Shown piece after piece: positions 26,809 through 35,780 of a stretch of DNA of 64,000 nt (its first letter is position 1; each line of letters opens with the position of its first letter). Under the pieces are notes generated by a model, which saw only the letters and a program-made list of their open reading frames with translations, did no database searches and had not been told where the DNA came from. The DNA comes from Methanomassiliicoccales archaeon RumEn M1 (lineage in GTDB: Archaea; Thermoplasmatota; Thermoplasmata; Methanomassiliicoccales; Methanomassiliicoccaceae), in the NCBI GenBank assembly GCA_001421185.1, contig LJKK01000092.1:26537-90536 (forward strand). The letters are read 5' to 3'. The position numbers and the translations under genes are program-made.

Positions 26809-28029
26809 TTACAGCACTCCGTCCACGTTCGTATCGGAGAGAGTGAACGTCGTGGTCTCAGTGCTCGGATACTCGCCGTCCATGGTGGCTATTGTGACAG
26901 ACACCTGGTACAGCACATAGTTGTCTCCCACCTGACCGACGTAGTATTCGTAAGAAGTGGTCTCAAACGAATCTCCAGAGGACATGAACGTTCTCTCCCA
27001 GCAAACGACATCATGCTCGATACCGCCGATCATGACCACATCTTCGCCCGCGTTCTCTGCGCCGGACAGATAGTTATCGGCCAGGGTATGGAGGTCACTC
27101 CAATAAGCTCCCAGGATGACCGGGTGCTGATTCGGGTAATATAGATGGGAGTTTGCGCCGGAAACATCATCGGTCTCCGTGACCTTTATTGTCAGCTTGC
27201 TCGAGGTGACGGACTCGACTTCCCACTTGAGGCTGGGGCCATCAAACTCGTCATAGTCGTATCCGAGGTCCTGCTCGACGGTGCTGACATAAGTGAAGTA
27301 ATCGCCAACACTTAGGCCGTAATCCAGATAGTCCCCATCAGGCCCGTCGTTGCCGACGTTGCTGCCGATCATGGCGATGTTCGAGTCATAGATCTCGAAG
27401 GTGCTGGTGCTGATGACGACGCCGTTCTCCTTCTCGACCGAGACCCATTTGTACAGTACCCCATTGCTCTTGCCTACATAGATGTCGACATGATCCACGA
27501 GGCTGTCGTCGTCCTCGTCCTCGACGGCCACGTGGTAGTGCTTGACGGCCTTGCTGCCGAGGGGCGTGTCGATGGTCTCATCCTTAACGGTGACTCCGGT
27601 ATAGAATGTGTCGAGCCAGTCATCGGTGATGTACATGTAGAAGCCGCCGATCAGTGGATCATCGGTGCTGTCGTAATGAGCCTCTATGTCAATTGAGTAC
27701 CCGCCCCCTATCATGGTGGTCAGGACGTCATACCCGGATGAGGTGACGTTTGATACCGCCCATCTGTAGTTCATGACATCGGTATCGATATCATCGGCGT
27801 TAGTTATCCGGTACTCGATGAAGTCCCCGTTCTTCATCGTATACTTGCCATTGCCCTTCCCCTTGTCATCATCGTCGGCATCGCCTCCGCCAGAGAGGAG
27901 CATGATGGCACCTGCAGCGGCCGCTATTACCACCACCGCGGCGACTATCCCTACGATCAGCATCTTTGGCAGTCCTTTCGTTGGTCCCAATGGTTGACTC
28001 GTACCCGTTATGGATATGAACTCGACCAT
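26809..28029 (-). CDS. Acidic membrane-anchored surface protein, hypothetical
   Basis: 406 residues with one N-terminal membrane helix (about 23-45), a short Gly/Asp/Lys linker and a large acidic extracellular part. The exterior has two similar beta-rich halves of about 160 residues. Each contains a GDYxxY / GDFIEYR-type opening and an aromatic YYVG or IYVGKS element, suggesting an internal duplication. Base composition is lower in GC than that of the housekeeping genes, as for other surface genes here. No family was recognised; a membrane-tethered envelope protein is likely. Confidence 0.7.
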   Translation of the reverse strand: MVEFISITGTSQPLGPTKGLPKMLIVGIVAAVVVIAAAAGAIMLLSGGGDADDDDKGKGNGKYTMKNGDFIEYRITNADDIDTDVMNYRWAVSNVTSSGYDVLTTMIGGGYSIDIEAHYDSTDDPLIGGFYMYITDDWLDTFYTGVTVKDETIDTPLGSKAVKHYHVAVEDEDDDSLVDHVDIYVGKSNGVLYKWVSVEKENGVVISTSTFEIYDSNIAMIGSNVGNDGPDGDYLDYGLSVGDYFTYVSTVEQDLGYDYDEFDGPSLKWEVESVTSSKLTIKVTETDDVSGANSHLYYPNQHPVILGAYWSDLHTLADNYLSGAENAGEDVVMIGGIEHDVVCWERTFMSSGDSFETTSYEYYVGQVGDNYVLYQVSVTIATMDGEYPSTETTTFTLSDTNVDGVL

Positions 28030-28043
28030 TCATCAAAGTGGGA

Positions 28044-28051
28044 CTATATAA
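28044..28051 (-). promoter_or_regulatory. Box A upstream of the surface protein gene
   Basis: TTATATAG on the minus strand, centred about 19 bases before the ATG at 28029. This is slightly closer than the usual 26 bases, so the exact start codon or box register is uncertain. Confidence 0.4.
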
Positions 28052-28266
28052 TGACAGAGCATAAAAAAATATGAATAATTGACAATGGCCTATTCTTGAC
28101 CCAGAAATTTGAGAGAATTAGAATATATCCCGCGTGAACCGAGGGCGGATGAGGTCGCTTCGGGCATCTCCACACCGGGACGCCGATATGGTGTGGGAGA
28201 GCGAGATGCGGTAGCAGCGGTGGGGTGTCGGCCGGCGAGGACAGGGCATGGTTGAAATAACGGTCG

Positions 28267-28746
28267 ATGCCACATAGCATCATGATGAACATGACGCTCA
28301 GATGTCCATGTGGATGTGAGATCAATGGAAACGGCGACGGTGAGCGTTCGAGGAACTTCAGGGAGCACCTCGTCAAGGAGCATGATCAGGACCCGGACTC
28401 GCTTCGGATGCTCGAGATCAGGGAAAAGCTAGGAGAGGAGGTCACGAAAGGCCTGCTCGCCATGGAGATGGAGATGCGCGCTCATCTGTATCCGTCAACA
28501 AGAAGCCGCGAGGAGATCCTTGCCGATTCAGTGAGGGAATGTGGCGGCGTCTGCGTGACGGAGTTCTCCATGAGCAGGGACCAGCTGGAGGATTACATTC
28601 ATACCATCACCTGCCCCGCCTGCGGCATCAAGGTGGGAGGGGACGACGACGGACAGCTTTCCGATGCGCTTCGAGAGCATTGTAACGGGCATGAGGAGCT
28701 GCGGTCGAAAATGGCGATGCGCGTCCTGCCCGGTCCTCGCCGATAA
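28267..28746 (+). CDS. Small protein with two zinc-finger-like repeats
   Basis: 159 residues. The N-terminal unit has CPCGC followed by FREHLVKEH; the C-terminal unit has CPACG followed by LREHCNGHEE. Both place two or three cysteines about 20 residues before paired histidines, separated by a charged helical linker of about 65 residues. The units are similar enough to suggest duplication. Zinc binding is inferred from the spacing; nucleic-acid or protein binding is possible. Start choices are ATG at 28267, 28282 or 28285. I do not recognise a named family. Confidence 0.65.
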   Translation: MPHSIMMNMTLRCPCGCEINGNGDGERSRNFREHLVKEHDQDPDSLRMLEIREKLGEEVTKGLLAMEMEMRAHLYPSTRSREEILADSVRECGGVCVTEFSMSRDQLEDYIHTITCPACGIKVGGDDDGQLSDALREHCNGHEELRSKMAMRVLPGPRR

Positions 28747-28840
28747 GGTAATGGACCCGATCGATAGCCTGAGAGTAAGAGGTTTGGAGGGGAGCATTTC
28801 CACGTGCTCCCTCTCCATCAGGGCATGGGCGTTCTCTAGT

Positions 28841-29911
28841 TCAGTCAGATAGGTCCTGTTCTGTCATCCGGTGGGTGGGGTTGGGGCGTCCGGGTGAGAA
28901 GCAGTCGTCGACGTAGGTATAGTCAGATACGCCGACCTCGCTCATCGCCCTCCTTACCGCCGCCTGGACATTGCTCCTCAACTTCTCCGGCGAGGAGACC
29001 ACCCTGCCGTTCACCAGCATCTGCACGTCGCCCTGGGCGTATCGCGAGCCGGTGACGCCATCGGTGGTGAGGTTGCTGAAGATCAGGCTCATCTTCATGG
29101 CGCTGACGGGCGACCGGATCATGACCTTGGCGTGGGCGATATCCTGGGGCTCGTACCCTTCGGCCAGATATCTCAGTACCTTGTTGCCTAGGTCGTAAGT
29201 GTCCACCCTGTCGGTCACGAACGTTATCTGGCCATTGTACCAGCCGAGCTCCGCCTCGGCATCGGCGTAGGTGTCGTAATCGACGTTCACCGGGGCTCCA
29301 GCGCTCCGACGGTCCGAGGCGACCAGTTCCACGATCTCGTCCAGTCCCTTCTCGGTAATGGCGGAATACGCGATGACGGGCGCCTTTGGATTGATGCTCT
29401 TGACCGCATCGATCATCTCCTGCAGCCGGGCCGAGGAGATCATGTCGACCTTGGAAAGCACGACGTACTCGGCCTCCTCGATCTGATGCTTGCGAAGATA
29501 GCCGCCAATGGACTTGGCCTCGATCTCGTCCGAGGAGAGACGGGAGCTGTCCACGAGCACCATGAGAGGCGCGACGGTGAACTCGTCACGGTAGAGCACC
29601 CGGAGCGGCGCGACCACCGTGGCCTGCAGATCGGTGCAGCTGCCCACCGGTTCCGCCAGGACCATGTCGGGGTGCTCGTCGGCGACGATCTCCCGCGTGT
29701 TCTTGAGAAGGTCAGGGAAGCGACAGCAGAAGCAGCCTCCCAGGACCTCGGCGGTCCGGAATCCCTTGCCCCTGCTATACTGGGTATCGACCAGGTCCAC
29801 GCCCTGGTCGTTGTTGATGATGGCTACCTTCCTGCCATTGGCCGTCAGTTTTCCCGCGACCTTGTTGATGAGCGTGGTCTTTCCCGCGCCCAGAAAACCA
29901 CCCATTAGCAC
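28841..29911 (-). CDS. CobW/G3E-family GTPase metallochaperone
   Basis: 356 residues. Walker A GGFLGAGKTT is at the extreme N-terminus, the metal-binding CxCC motif is GGCFCC, and SKVD provides guanine recognition. The C-terminal domain is longer than in CobW proper. G3E GTPases deliver zinc, nickel or cobalt to target enzymes. The target here is unknown. A methanogen-type lineage would need nickel and corrinoid enzymes, but neighbours do not narrow it. Start GTG at 29911; ATG at 29905 has a well-spaced AAGGA. Divergent from the aquaporin gene. Confidence 0.85.
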   Translation of the reverse strand: MLMGGFLGAGKTTLINKVAGKLTANGRKVAIINNDQGVDLVDTQYSRGKGFRTAEVLGGCFCCRFPDLLKNTREIVADEHPDMVLAEPVGSCTDLQATVVAPLRVLYRDEFTVAPLMVLVDSSRLSSDEIEAKSIGGYLRKHQIEEAEYVVLSKVDMISSARLQEMIDAVKSINPKAPVIAYSAITEKGLDEIVELVASDRRSAGAPVNVDYDTYADAEAELGWYNGQITFVTDRVDTYDLGNKVLRYLAEGYEPQDIAHAKVMIRSPVSAMKMSLIFSNLTTDGVTGSRYAQGDVQMLVNGRVVSSPEKLRSNVQAAVRRAMSEVGVSDYTYVDDCFSPGRPNPTHRMTEQDLSD

Positions 29912-29960
29912 GATCCTTGTGGTCAGAATAACAACCTCGGCACCGTATTTCAGTTAGTGT

Positions 29961-29968
29961 TTATATAT
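29961..29968 (-). promoter_or_regulatory. Box A for the G3E GTPase gene
   Basis: ATATATAA on the minus strand within a very AT-rich divergent region. The predicted start is near 29939, giving a leader of about 30 bases. Confidence 0.5.
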
Positions 29969-30007
29969 TTTATTTTTTACTCTATTGTGTAAGTATAGAC
30001 TTAAACA

Positions 30008-30015
30008 TTTATAAT
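30008..30015 (+). promoter_or_regulatory. Box A for the aquaporin gene
   Basis: TTTATAAT in the AT-rich divergent region. The predicted start near 30037 leaves a leader of about 20 bases holding the AGAAGGG ribosome site. Confidence 0.55.
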
Positions 30016-30055
30016 AAAAATTCATTTAGTCTTGCCACAAGAGAAGGGTCTAGCA

Positions 30056-30820
30056 ATGCCTACGCTCAAACAGAATATGCTCGCCGAATTCCTGGGAACC
30101 TTGTTCCTGGTGGTAGTGGCCATAGCTTCTACTATCTTGCCGTCCAACCTGGACGGTTCGACCGTTGTCCTGGTGGTGTTCATCAACGCCGTCGCCGTGG
30201 CGTTCGTCCTCTTCGCTCTGATCGAGACGTTCGGATCGATATCGGGGGCGCATTTCAACCCGGCCGTGACGCTCGCGCTGCTGGCCGCAGGCGACATTGA
30301 CCGGCGGAAGGCAGCAATGTACATCTCGGTGCAGATCGCCGGAGGCCTAGTGGGACTGCTGGTCGCCCATCTCATGTTCATCGGCACCACCTCGACCTTC
30401 TACGCCGACACCAACATGCTGTTCACCATCTCCGACAGCGTGAAGGAGCCGGCGCTGTACTTCGCCGAGTTCATCGGGACCTTCATCCTAGTGGGCGTCA
30501 TCTTGGGCTGCGTCAGAGGCGGCTCGAAGCACACCGGCCTCAGCGTGGCCATGTTGGTCGGGGGCATGCTGGTCACCACGTCGAGCACGATGTTCGCCAA
30601 TCCGGCCGTCACCATCGCCCGGATGTTCACCTACGCGATCTGTGGCATCGCCCCCGAGAGCGCGGTGTTCTTCATCATCGCCGAGGTGCTGGGCGGAATA
30701 TCGGCGGCCGTGGTGTTCGGATACCTGTACCCGTCCAAGCTGAAGGACAAGTGCGACCCCTTTGATTGCAAGAAGCCCATCACGGTGGGCAATCCTCCTT
30801 CCAACGGCGGGGCCCTCTAG
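30056..30820 (+). CDS. MIP-family aquaporin / glycerol-type channel
   Basis: A 254-residue channel with six membrane helices and two half-helices bearing the NPA motifs: HFNPAVTLA and FANPAVTIAR. The arginine after the second motif is the selectivity-filter residue. The alanine-rich pore and archaeal AqpM-like sequence suggest water or small neutral solute transport. I chose the ATG at 30056 because AGAAGGG lies seven bases upstream; a TTG at 30032 is also in frame. A strong hairpin terminator overlaps its stop codon. Confidence 0.92.
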   Translation: MPTLKQNMLAEFLGTLFLVVVAIASTILPSNLDGSTVVLVVFINAVAVAFVLFALIETFGSISGAHFNPAVTLALLAAGDIDRRKAAMYISVQIAGGLVGLLVAHLMFIGTTSTFYADTNMLFTISDSVKEPALYFAEFIGTFILVGVILGCVRGGSKHTGLSVAMLVGGMLVTTSSTMFANPAVTIARMFTYAICGIAPESAVFFIIAEVLGGISAAVVFGYLYPSKLKDKCDPFDCKKPITVGNPPSNGGAL

Positions 30821-30834
30821 CCCCGCCCCCTTTT
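30806..30834 (+). terminator. Hairpin terminator after aquaporin
   Basis: A perfect eight-base stem GGCGGGGC / GCCCCGCC (30806-30813 and 30820-30827) with a six-base loop, followed by CCC and TTTT. The stem begins inside the last codons of the gene. Confidence 0.6.
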
Positions 30835-30954
30835 CCCGATCCTCGTCACACCGTACGCAGGACTTTCGTAACTGCGACAGCATGAGCGGCGTCGCCCTGG
30901 CTAACTAGCGGCAGGATGCGGCTTCGACCGCAGGCCATGGTCGATAACAAAGGG

Positions 30955-30964
30955 TTAATTATAT
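30955..30964 (+). promoter_or_regulatory. Box A for the methyltransferase gene
   Basis: TTAATTATAT centred 28 bases before the ATG at 30988. This supports a leaderless mRNA and that ATG as the start, rather than the upstream in-frame ATG codons. Confidence 0.5.
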
Positions 30965-30987
30965 GCCGCTCAAATAAAGTCCGTTGT

Positions 30988-31761
30988 ATGCTTGGGGGAA
31001 GAGAGAAGGTAGTGGAACGTACCGTGTTCGAACCGGCCCGTTCCATTTTTTCGGACAACGAGTTCAGGGAAGTGACGCTTGGGCGGACCAGGCTGGCAAT
31101 GGATTGGATCAGGAAGGACGACGTCCTCCTGGACATCGGTTGCAGCGACGGCGTCCTGGTGTCGGGAGCATTGAGGAAGTGCAAGCGAGCCGTGGGCCTG
31201 GACGTCGATGAGGGGATGTTGCATCGTGCGCGAACGCTCTATCCGGAGGCTGAGTTCTATCACGGCTCGGCGGACGACCTCCCGTTCGACGATGCGACCT
31301 TCTCGGCCATCTCCATGCTGGACGTGCTGGAGCACGTCCCCGATCCCGTGGCCTCGCTGAAAGAGGTGGACCGCGTGCTGCGCCCGGGGGGCCGTCTGAT
31401 ACTATCGGTGCCCCATCGCGGGACCTTCGGGTTCGTGGACGCTCAAAGGTCCCTGCTGTTCGCGGCCGGAAGGAGGATCGCTCGCGGCAGGAGGGAGCCA
31501 GCGCCGGAGCATCGCCATTTCCGGCTTGACGAGGTGGCCGAGATGGTCGGACCGAACTATAAGATCGGAAGGATGCACAGGGGCGGGCTCCTTCTATTCC
31601 CGCTATGCGGCTATGCCCTCATGTTCACCGACAACATGAACATCCCGGCCATGTCGCGCGCCATCCGCAGGCTGGAGGAGCGCGACTATCAGCGGGACTA
31701 TGGTGAACGCAGCTGGCATATCATGGCGGAGTTCATTAAAAAGACGCCATCGGAGAGCTGA
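30988..31761 (+). CDS. Class I SAM-dependent methyltransferase
   Basis: 257 residues. Motif I is LLDIGCSDGVL, the acidic end of strand 2 is VGLDVDEGM, and LDVLEHVPDP with VLRPGGRLILSVPH are the later Rossmann motifs of the UbiE/SmtA-like class. The C-terminal third has a hydrophobic stretch (GGLLLFPLCGYALMF) that could associate with membrane or lipid. The acceptor is unknown; lipid, quinone-like or glycan substrates are all possible. The start at 30988 is fixed by the TATA box position. The frame extends to 30916 but would include the promoter. Confidence 0.85.
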   Translation: MLGGREKVVERTVFEPARSIFSDNEFREVTLGRTRLAMDWIRKDDVLLDIGCSDGVLVSGALRKCKRAVGLDVDEGMLHRARTLYPEAEFYHGSADDLPFDDATFSAISMLDVLEHVPDPVASLKEVDRVLRPGGRLILSVPHRGTFGFVDAQRSLLFAAGRRIARGRREPAPEHRHFRLDEVAEMVGPNYKIGRMHRGGLLLFPLCGYALMFTDNMNIPAMSRAIRRLEERDYQRDYGERSWHIMAEFIKKTPSES

Positions 31762-31933
31762 TCCAAGGCCGATGGGACGCTGGCCGGTCGTGTCGGCCCG
31801 CCCCGGAGCGCAGAAGCCCAACGGGTAAGATCGACCCGTCGTCGATAGCCCCTCGCCAACAAGGGCGCCCCAACAGGGCACGGTATGGGCAGGTTATAAG
31901 AGACCGCGGCTTCAACAGACGTGCTACCGGGAG

Positions 31934-33106
31934 GTGTCCGTTATTAGCATAGAGCGGTTCAAGATCGATGTTCCCGAAGCGGTCCTGGACGACCTCAGGG
32001 AGAGGCTAGAACGTACCCGATGGAGCGATATCGACCCCGACGGTTGGGACCGGGGGACGAACCAGACATACATGAAGGATCTCGTGGACCACTGGATGGA
32101 CCACTATGACTGGAGGGAGCATGAGGCCAATCTGAACCGTTTCGATCACTACGTGGCGACCGTGGACGGTGTGCGCATCCACTTCATACATCAACGCAGC
32201 GGACGTCCGGATGCAGTGCCGCTGCTTCTGATCCATGGATGGCCCGACTCCTTCTACCGCTATCACAAGGTCATCCCCTTGCTGACCGGTCCAGGCGCCC
32301 CGGAGGGTCCTGAGATCTCGTTCGACGTCGTCGTTCCATCCATTCCCGGCTTCGGCTTCTCGGAGCGGCGGGCGATGACGGTCGACGCCGCCGCTGACCT
32401 CTTCGCGAAGCTGATGACCAAGGAGCTGGGATATGAGAGGTTCGTATGCGGCGGCGGAGACCTTGGCTTCCTCATAGCTAGATCCCTGGCCGTCCGCCGT
32501 CCCGAGCTGGTTTCAGCGCTCCACCTGACCGAGGTGGGCTATCCCGACCAAACGACCGACCTTTCCATGCTGTCCCCGGAGGAGCGGGAGTTCGCCTCGT
32601 TCATCCAGGAATGGTTGTTCAAGGACGGCACGTACAACATGATCCAGTCCACCAAGCCCGACAGTCTGGCTGTCGGCCTCAACGACTCACCGGCCGGGCT
32701 GGCGGCATGGATAATGAACTTCGCCGCCATCGGGATGACGGGCCAGGAGGTGGATAGGCGCATACCCCGCGACGAGATGCTGACCAACATCATGATCTAC
32801 TGGGTGACGGGGACCATCACCTCGTCCGTTCGCTGGTACTATGAGATCGCCCACGCTCCGCCTCCGGCGGGTACCGGAAAACGCTTGGAGGTCCCCACTG
32901 CGGTGGCCCACATGCCCTTGGACGCACCGCTGCCCCGGAGGTGGGCGGAGCGCAGTGTGAACCTGAAGCACTTCACCGAGATGCCCAGGGGAGGCCACTT
33001 CGGGGCATGGGAACTGCCGGAGCTGTTCGCCCAGGACCTGAAGGCCTCGATGGCCGAGATCCTGGGGATGAGGGAGGCGCCATTTGCGACCGCGGGCGCT
33101 CGATGA
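31934..33106 (+). CDS. Epoxide hydrolase family alpha/beta-hydrolase (EHN type)
   Basis: 390 residues with the N-terminal epoxide-hydrolase domain (FKIDVPEAVLDDLRERLERTRW ends the first helices) and the alpha/beta-hydrolase core. The oxyanion motif is HGWPDS; the nucleophile elbow is GGGDLG with aspartate as nucleophile; the catalytic histidine is in RGGHFGAWE. The family is common in bacteria and fungi and sparse in archaea, so acquisition by transfer is possible, although base composition matches the neighbours. Start GTG at 31934, fused with the GGGAGG site. A GTTATAAG element near 31893-31900 may be its box A. Followed by a hairpin terminator. Confidence 0.88.
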   Translation: MSVISIERFKIDVPEAVLDDLRERLERTRWSDIDPDGWDRGTNQTYMKDLVDHWMDHYDWREHEANLNRFDHYVATVDGVRIHFIHQRSGRPDAVPLLLIHGWPDSFYRYHKVIPLLTGPGAPEGPEISFDVVVPSIPGFGFSERRAMTVDAAADLFAKLMTKELGYERFVCGGGDLGFLIARSLAVRRPELVSALHLTEVGYPDQTTDLSMLSPEEREFASFIQEWLFKDGTYNMIQSTKPDSLAVGLNDSPAGLAAWIMNFAAIGMTGQEVDRRIPRDEMLTNIMIYWVTGTITSSVRWYYEIAHAPPPAGTGKRLEVPTAVAHMPLDAPLPRRWAERSVNLKHFTEMPRGGHFGAWELPELFAQDLKASMAEILGMREAPFATAGAR

Positions 33107-33432
33107 GAGGACACGGGCTTGGCAGGCCGACCAAGTGCACCTGCCAGGCCTTACTTGTCCTCACTTTCATCAGAATACGAGCGTTGACGAGCTGGGCATC
33201 TTGACCTCCATCTCGTTCAAGTTGTGTGCCTAGTCGTCAATACTTACCCTTCGCGATGGAACCACCCTCGGGGCCCTAGGGCGATCGCACCATCATGCAC
33301 AGGCCTTTGAAGGTCTGCAGCCGAGCCTCTAGGGCTGCGTCCAGCATGCCCGGAGTTAATGGCAGGACTTGAGGTTCCCGGTGAAGGACCGTTGAATGAG
33401 AGCGAAAGCCGACAAGTTCGGTTGGGAGCCTC
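33107..33432. other. Intergenic region without a recognisable gene
   Basis: 326 bases between convergent epoxide hydrolase and aIF5B genes. Apart from the hairpin near its left end it contains short frames only, none with a plausible start site. I see no tRNA cloverleaf, repeat or conserved RNA motif; a fast-evolving small RNA cannot be excluded. Confidence 0.4.
33116..33165 (+). terminator. Hairpin terminator after epoxide hydrolase
   Basis: An eleven-base stem (33116-33126 with 33140-33150, one G-U pair) around a 13-base loop, followed by a T/C-rich run. It begins ten bases after the hydrolase stop. Confidence 0.5.
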
Positions 33433-35184
33433 TCACATTCCCCAGAACTTGTCCTGCTTCCGCTTCACTTCAAGCGTCTCTTCCAATACCATGCGGTCAT
33501 CGGGGTTGAGGTCCACGCTCTTGATCTCCTTGAGCGCCATCTCCCGAAGGTCGACGTACAGGATATCCTCGACGTTGATCTGCCGGCCGACGGTCGGCCC
33601 TTCGATGGCCACGGCGACCTCCTGGCCCTGGATGGCCTCCTTCACGACCTCTTCCCCGGAGCGGATGGAGCGGATCTTGCCCACCTCGTTACCGTCGGTG
33701 TTCAGCAGCGCCTGCCCCGGGCGAATGCGGCCGCCCAGCACCCGGACGCCCACGATGGCCGGCTTGGACGCGCGGAACACGCAGTTGGGCAGCAGCTTGA
33801 TCTTGCCGGGGAAGGCGAACTCGGAGCGCATCTCCAGGTCCAGCTTCCTCTTCTCCTCCTCCACCCATGCCGTGTAGTCCTCGATGAGGCGGTACACGAC
33901 GTCGCTGGCGAACACCTTGAGGTTGTAGTTCGGCAACGCCTCCTTCGCCTCCGGCAGCAGGTCCACGCCGAACGCCAGGATGACGCGGTGGAACGTTTGG
34001 CCATAGGCGGCGGTGTCGATGAGGTCCTTGCGGGAGATCATGCCGGTGTCGTACTTCCGCACCGGGATGCCCGCCTTTTCGCACTCGAAGGCCAGCGCCT
34101 CCAGGGAGCCAAGGGCGTCGGCCTTGATGTACACGCCCTCCTCGGACGTCTGGATGTTCATGCGGGTCTCTTCCGCCACTTCCTCCAGCGCCTTGGCCAT
34201 GTCGTCCCCGGTGGCCCTCAGGGGAGCGCCGGACACCACGCCCTCGATGTTCTGGCAGAGCAGCTTGACGCCTATGGCGGCCGATACCTCGGTCACGGAG
34301 TCGAAGCGGTCCTTGGGATCGCGTATCTCGTCCAGCGGCTTGGGCCGCAGGATGGCCTTGACCTTGGTGGTGACCGGCTTGCCCTTGGTGCCCAGGATGA
34401 TGGTGTCGCCCCGGCGCAGCGTCCCGGCGAAGATGATGACATCGAGCGTGGGGCCGATGCCCTTCTCCTCCTTAACCTCGAGAATGGTGCCCTGGGCCGG
34501 GCCCTCCTCGGTCTTCAGCTGCGCCTCCAGGAACCTCTGCGCCAGGCCGATCAGTACGAGGAGCAGGTCCGGAAGCCCCTCGCCGTTGCGGGCCGACATC
34601 GGGACCACGGCTATGGCCTTGGTGAAGTCCTCGATGCGGTCGTAGCGGTCGACCGAGAATCCCTTCTCGTACAGGTCGCCGATGATCTTGTACATCTTGT
34701 CGTCCAGCTTGGCCTTCACCTGATCGGTCTGCGCCTTGTAGTTCAGCACGAAGGGGGCGCCGGCCTTGGACTGCCATCCCTCGATCAGGTCGATCTTGTT
34801 CATGGCGATGATGAACGGGGTCTTGAACCGCTTGAGGAGCTGGATGGACTCCAGGGTCTGTGGCTTCAGGCCCTCGTTGACGTCGATGACCAGGACGGCG
34901 AGGTCGGCCAGCGCACCGCCGCGGGCGCGCAACGAGGTGAAGGACTGGTGCCCCGGAGTATCGATGAAGAGCAGCCCGGGAACGTTGAACTTGCGGCTGG
35001 CGCCTATCAGCGGCTTGGTGACCTTGTAGATGTGATCGATCGGCACCTCGGTGGCGCCGATGTGCTGGGTGATCAGGCCAGCCTCTCGCTTGGTGACCGA
35101 GGTGCCTCTGATGCGGTCGAGCAGGGAGGTCTTGCCATGGTCGACGTGACCAAGGACACTAACGATGGGCTGCCTGGTGGCCAT
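33433..35184 (-). CDS. infB: Translation initiation factor aIF5B
   Basis: 583-residue GTPase that promotes subunit joining. G motifs: GHVDHGKTS (12-20), DTPGHQS, NKID. The archaeal 5B-type domains II-IV follow, with EVKEEKGIGPTLDVII and VFRASKPAIVGVRVLGG in the expected order. The length is normal for the archaeal factor, which lacks the long eukaryotic N-terminus. Downstream of ndk but separated by a terminator hairpin and an ATTAATATCC box about 23 bases before its ATG, so it is probably transcribed from its own leaderless promoter. Confidence 0.97.
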   Translation of the reverse strand: MATRQPIVSVLGHVDHGKTSLLDRIRGTSVTKREAGLITQHIGATEVPIDHIYKVTKPLIGASRKFNVPGLLFIDTPGHQSFTSLRARGGALADLAVLVIDVNEGLKPQTLESIQLLKRFKTPFIIAMNKIDLIEGWQSKAGAPFVLNYKAQTDQVKAKLDDKMYKIIGDLYEKGFSVDRYDRIEDFTKAIAVVPMSARNGEGLPDLLLVLIGLAQRFLEAQLKTEEGPAQGTILEVKEEKGIGPTLDVIIFAGTLRRGDTIILGTKGKPVTTKVKAILRPKPLDEIRDPKDRFDSVTEVSAAIGVKLLCQNIEGVVSGAPLRATGDDMAKALEEVAEETRMNIQTSEEGVYIKADALGSLEALAFECEKAGIPVRKYDTGMISRKDLIDTAAYGQTFHRVILAFGVDLLPEAKEALPNYNLKVFASDVVYRLIEDYTAWVEEEKRKLDLEMRSEFAFPGKIKLLPNCVFRASKPAIVGVRVLGGRIRPGQALLNTDGNEVGKIRSIRSGEEVVKEAIQGQEVAVAIEGPTVGRQINVEDILYVDLREMALKEIKSVDLNPDDRMVLEETLEVKRKQDKFWGM

Positions 35185-35280
35185 GATTATCCGATAAGGG
35201 GACGGATATTAATGGGTTTGCCACCTCCAGCGGACGGTTCGGGCCGTGGCGATCCTCGTCGCGGCGAGGAGGACTGGGAT

Positions 35281-35316
35281 AAAAGAATGAAAAAGATAGT
35301 TAGGGGGCGAAGCCCC
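35281..35316 (-). terminator. Hairpin terminator after ndk
   Basis: GGGGC-TTC-GCCCC on the minus strand (35304-35316) followed within about ten bases by CTTTTTCATTCTTTTA. It separates the ribosomal/Ndk operon from aIF5B. Confidence 0.6.
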
Positions 35317-35323
35317 ATTGGGT

Positions 35324-35776
35324 TTACTCGATCATCCAAGGCTGGACGGACCGGTCCCAGGTCTGCAGCTCGTAGTCGTTGAAGAAGAGCTCGATCTCCC
35401 TCTTCGCCGACTCGGGGGAATCGGAACCGTGGATGAGGTTCCTTCCGGTCTGCTGGGCCAGGTCCCCGCGGATGGTGCCTGGTGAGGCCTCCGAGGGGTT
35501 GGTCTTGCCCATCAACACCCTCATTCCGGAGATGATGTTCTCGCCCTCCCAGACCATGACCAAGGACGGACCGGAGGTGATGTACTCGATGAGCCCGGGG
35601 AAGAACGGCTTGCCCTTGTGCTCACCGTAGTGGCGCTCGGCCAGCTCCTTGGGCAGGCGCATGAACTTCATGGCCACGGGCTTGTAGCCCTTGGCCTCGA
35701 TGCGGCCCAGTATCTCGCTCATCAGCCCGCGCTGGATGGCGTCGGGCTTGAGCATGAGGAAGGTGCGCTCCATCAT
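35324..35776 (-). CDS. ndk: Nucleoside diphosphate kinase
   Basis: 150 residues; transfers phosphate from ATP to nucleoside diphosphates. The phosphohistidine is in NLIHGSDS, preceded by the nucleotide-binding segment LMGKTNPSEASPGTIRGDLA; the N-terminus ERTFLMLKPDAIQRG is diagnostic. Two adjacent ATG codons (35776, 35773) are possible starts. Fourth gene of the L7Ae-S28e-L24e-Ndk operon, a classic archaeal order. Confidence 0.97.
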   Translation of the reverse strand: MMERTFLMLKPDAIQRGLMSEILGRIEAKGYKPVAMKFMRLPKELAERHYGEHKGKPFFPGLIEYITSGPSLVMVWEGENIISGMRVLMGKTNPSEASPGTIRGDLAQQTGRNLIHGSDSPESAKREIELFFNDYELQTWDRSVQPWMIE

Positions 35777-35780
35777 GCTA

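Noticed and set aside
33107..33432. tRNA or small RNA gene in the 326-base gap
   Set aside because: No T-loop or acceptor-stem pairing could be found by eye; only a terminator hairpin is supported.
33988..35382. 464-codon frame antisense to aIF5B
   Set aside because: Shadow frame with no recognisable domains opposite infB.
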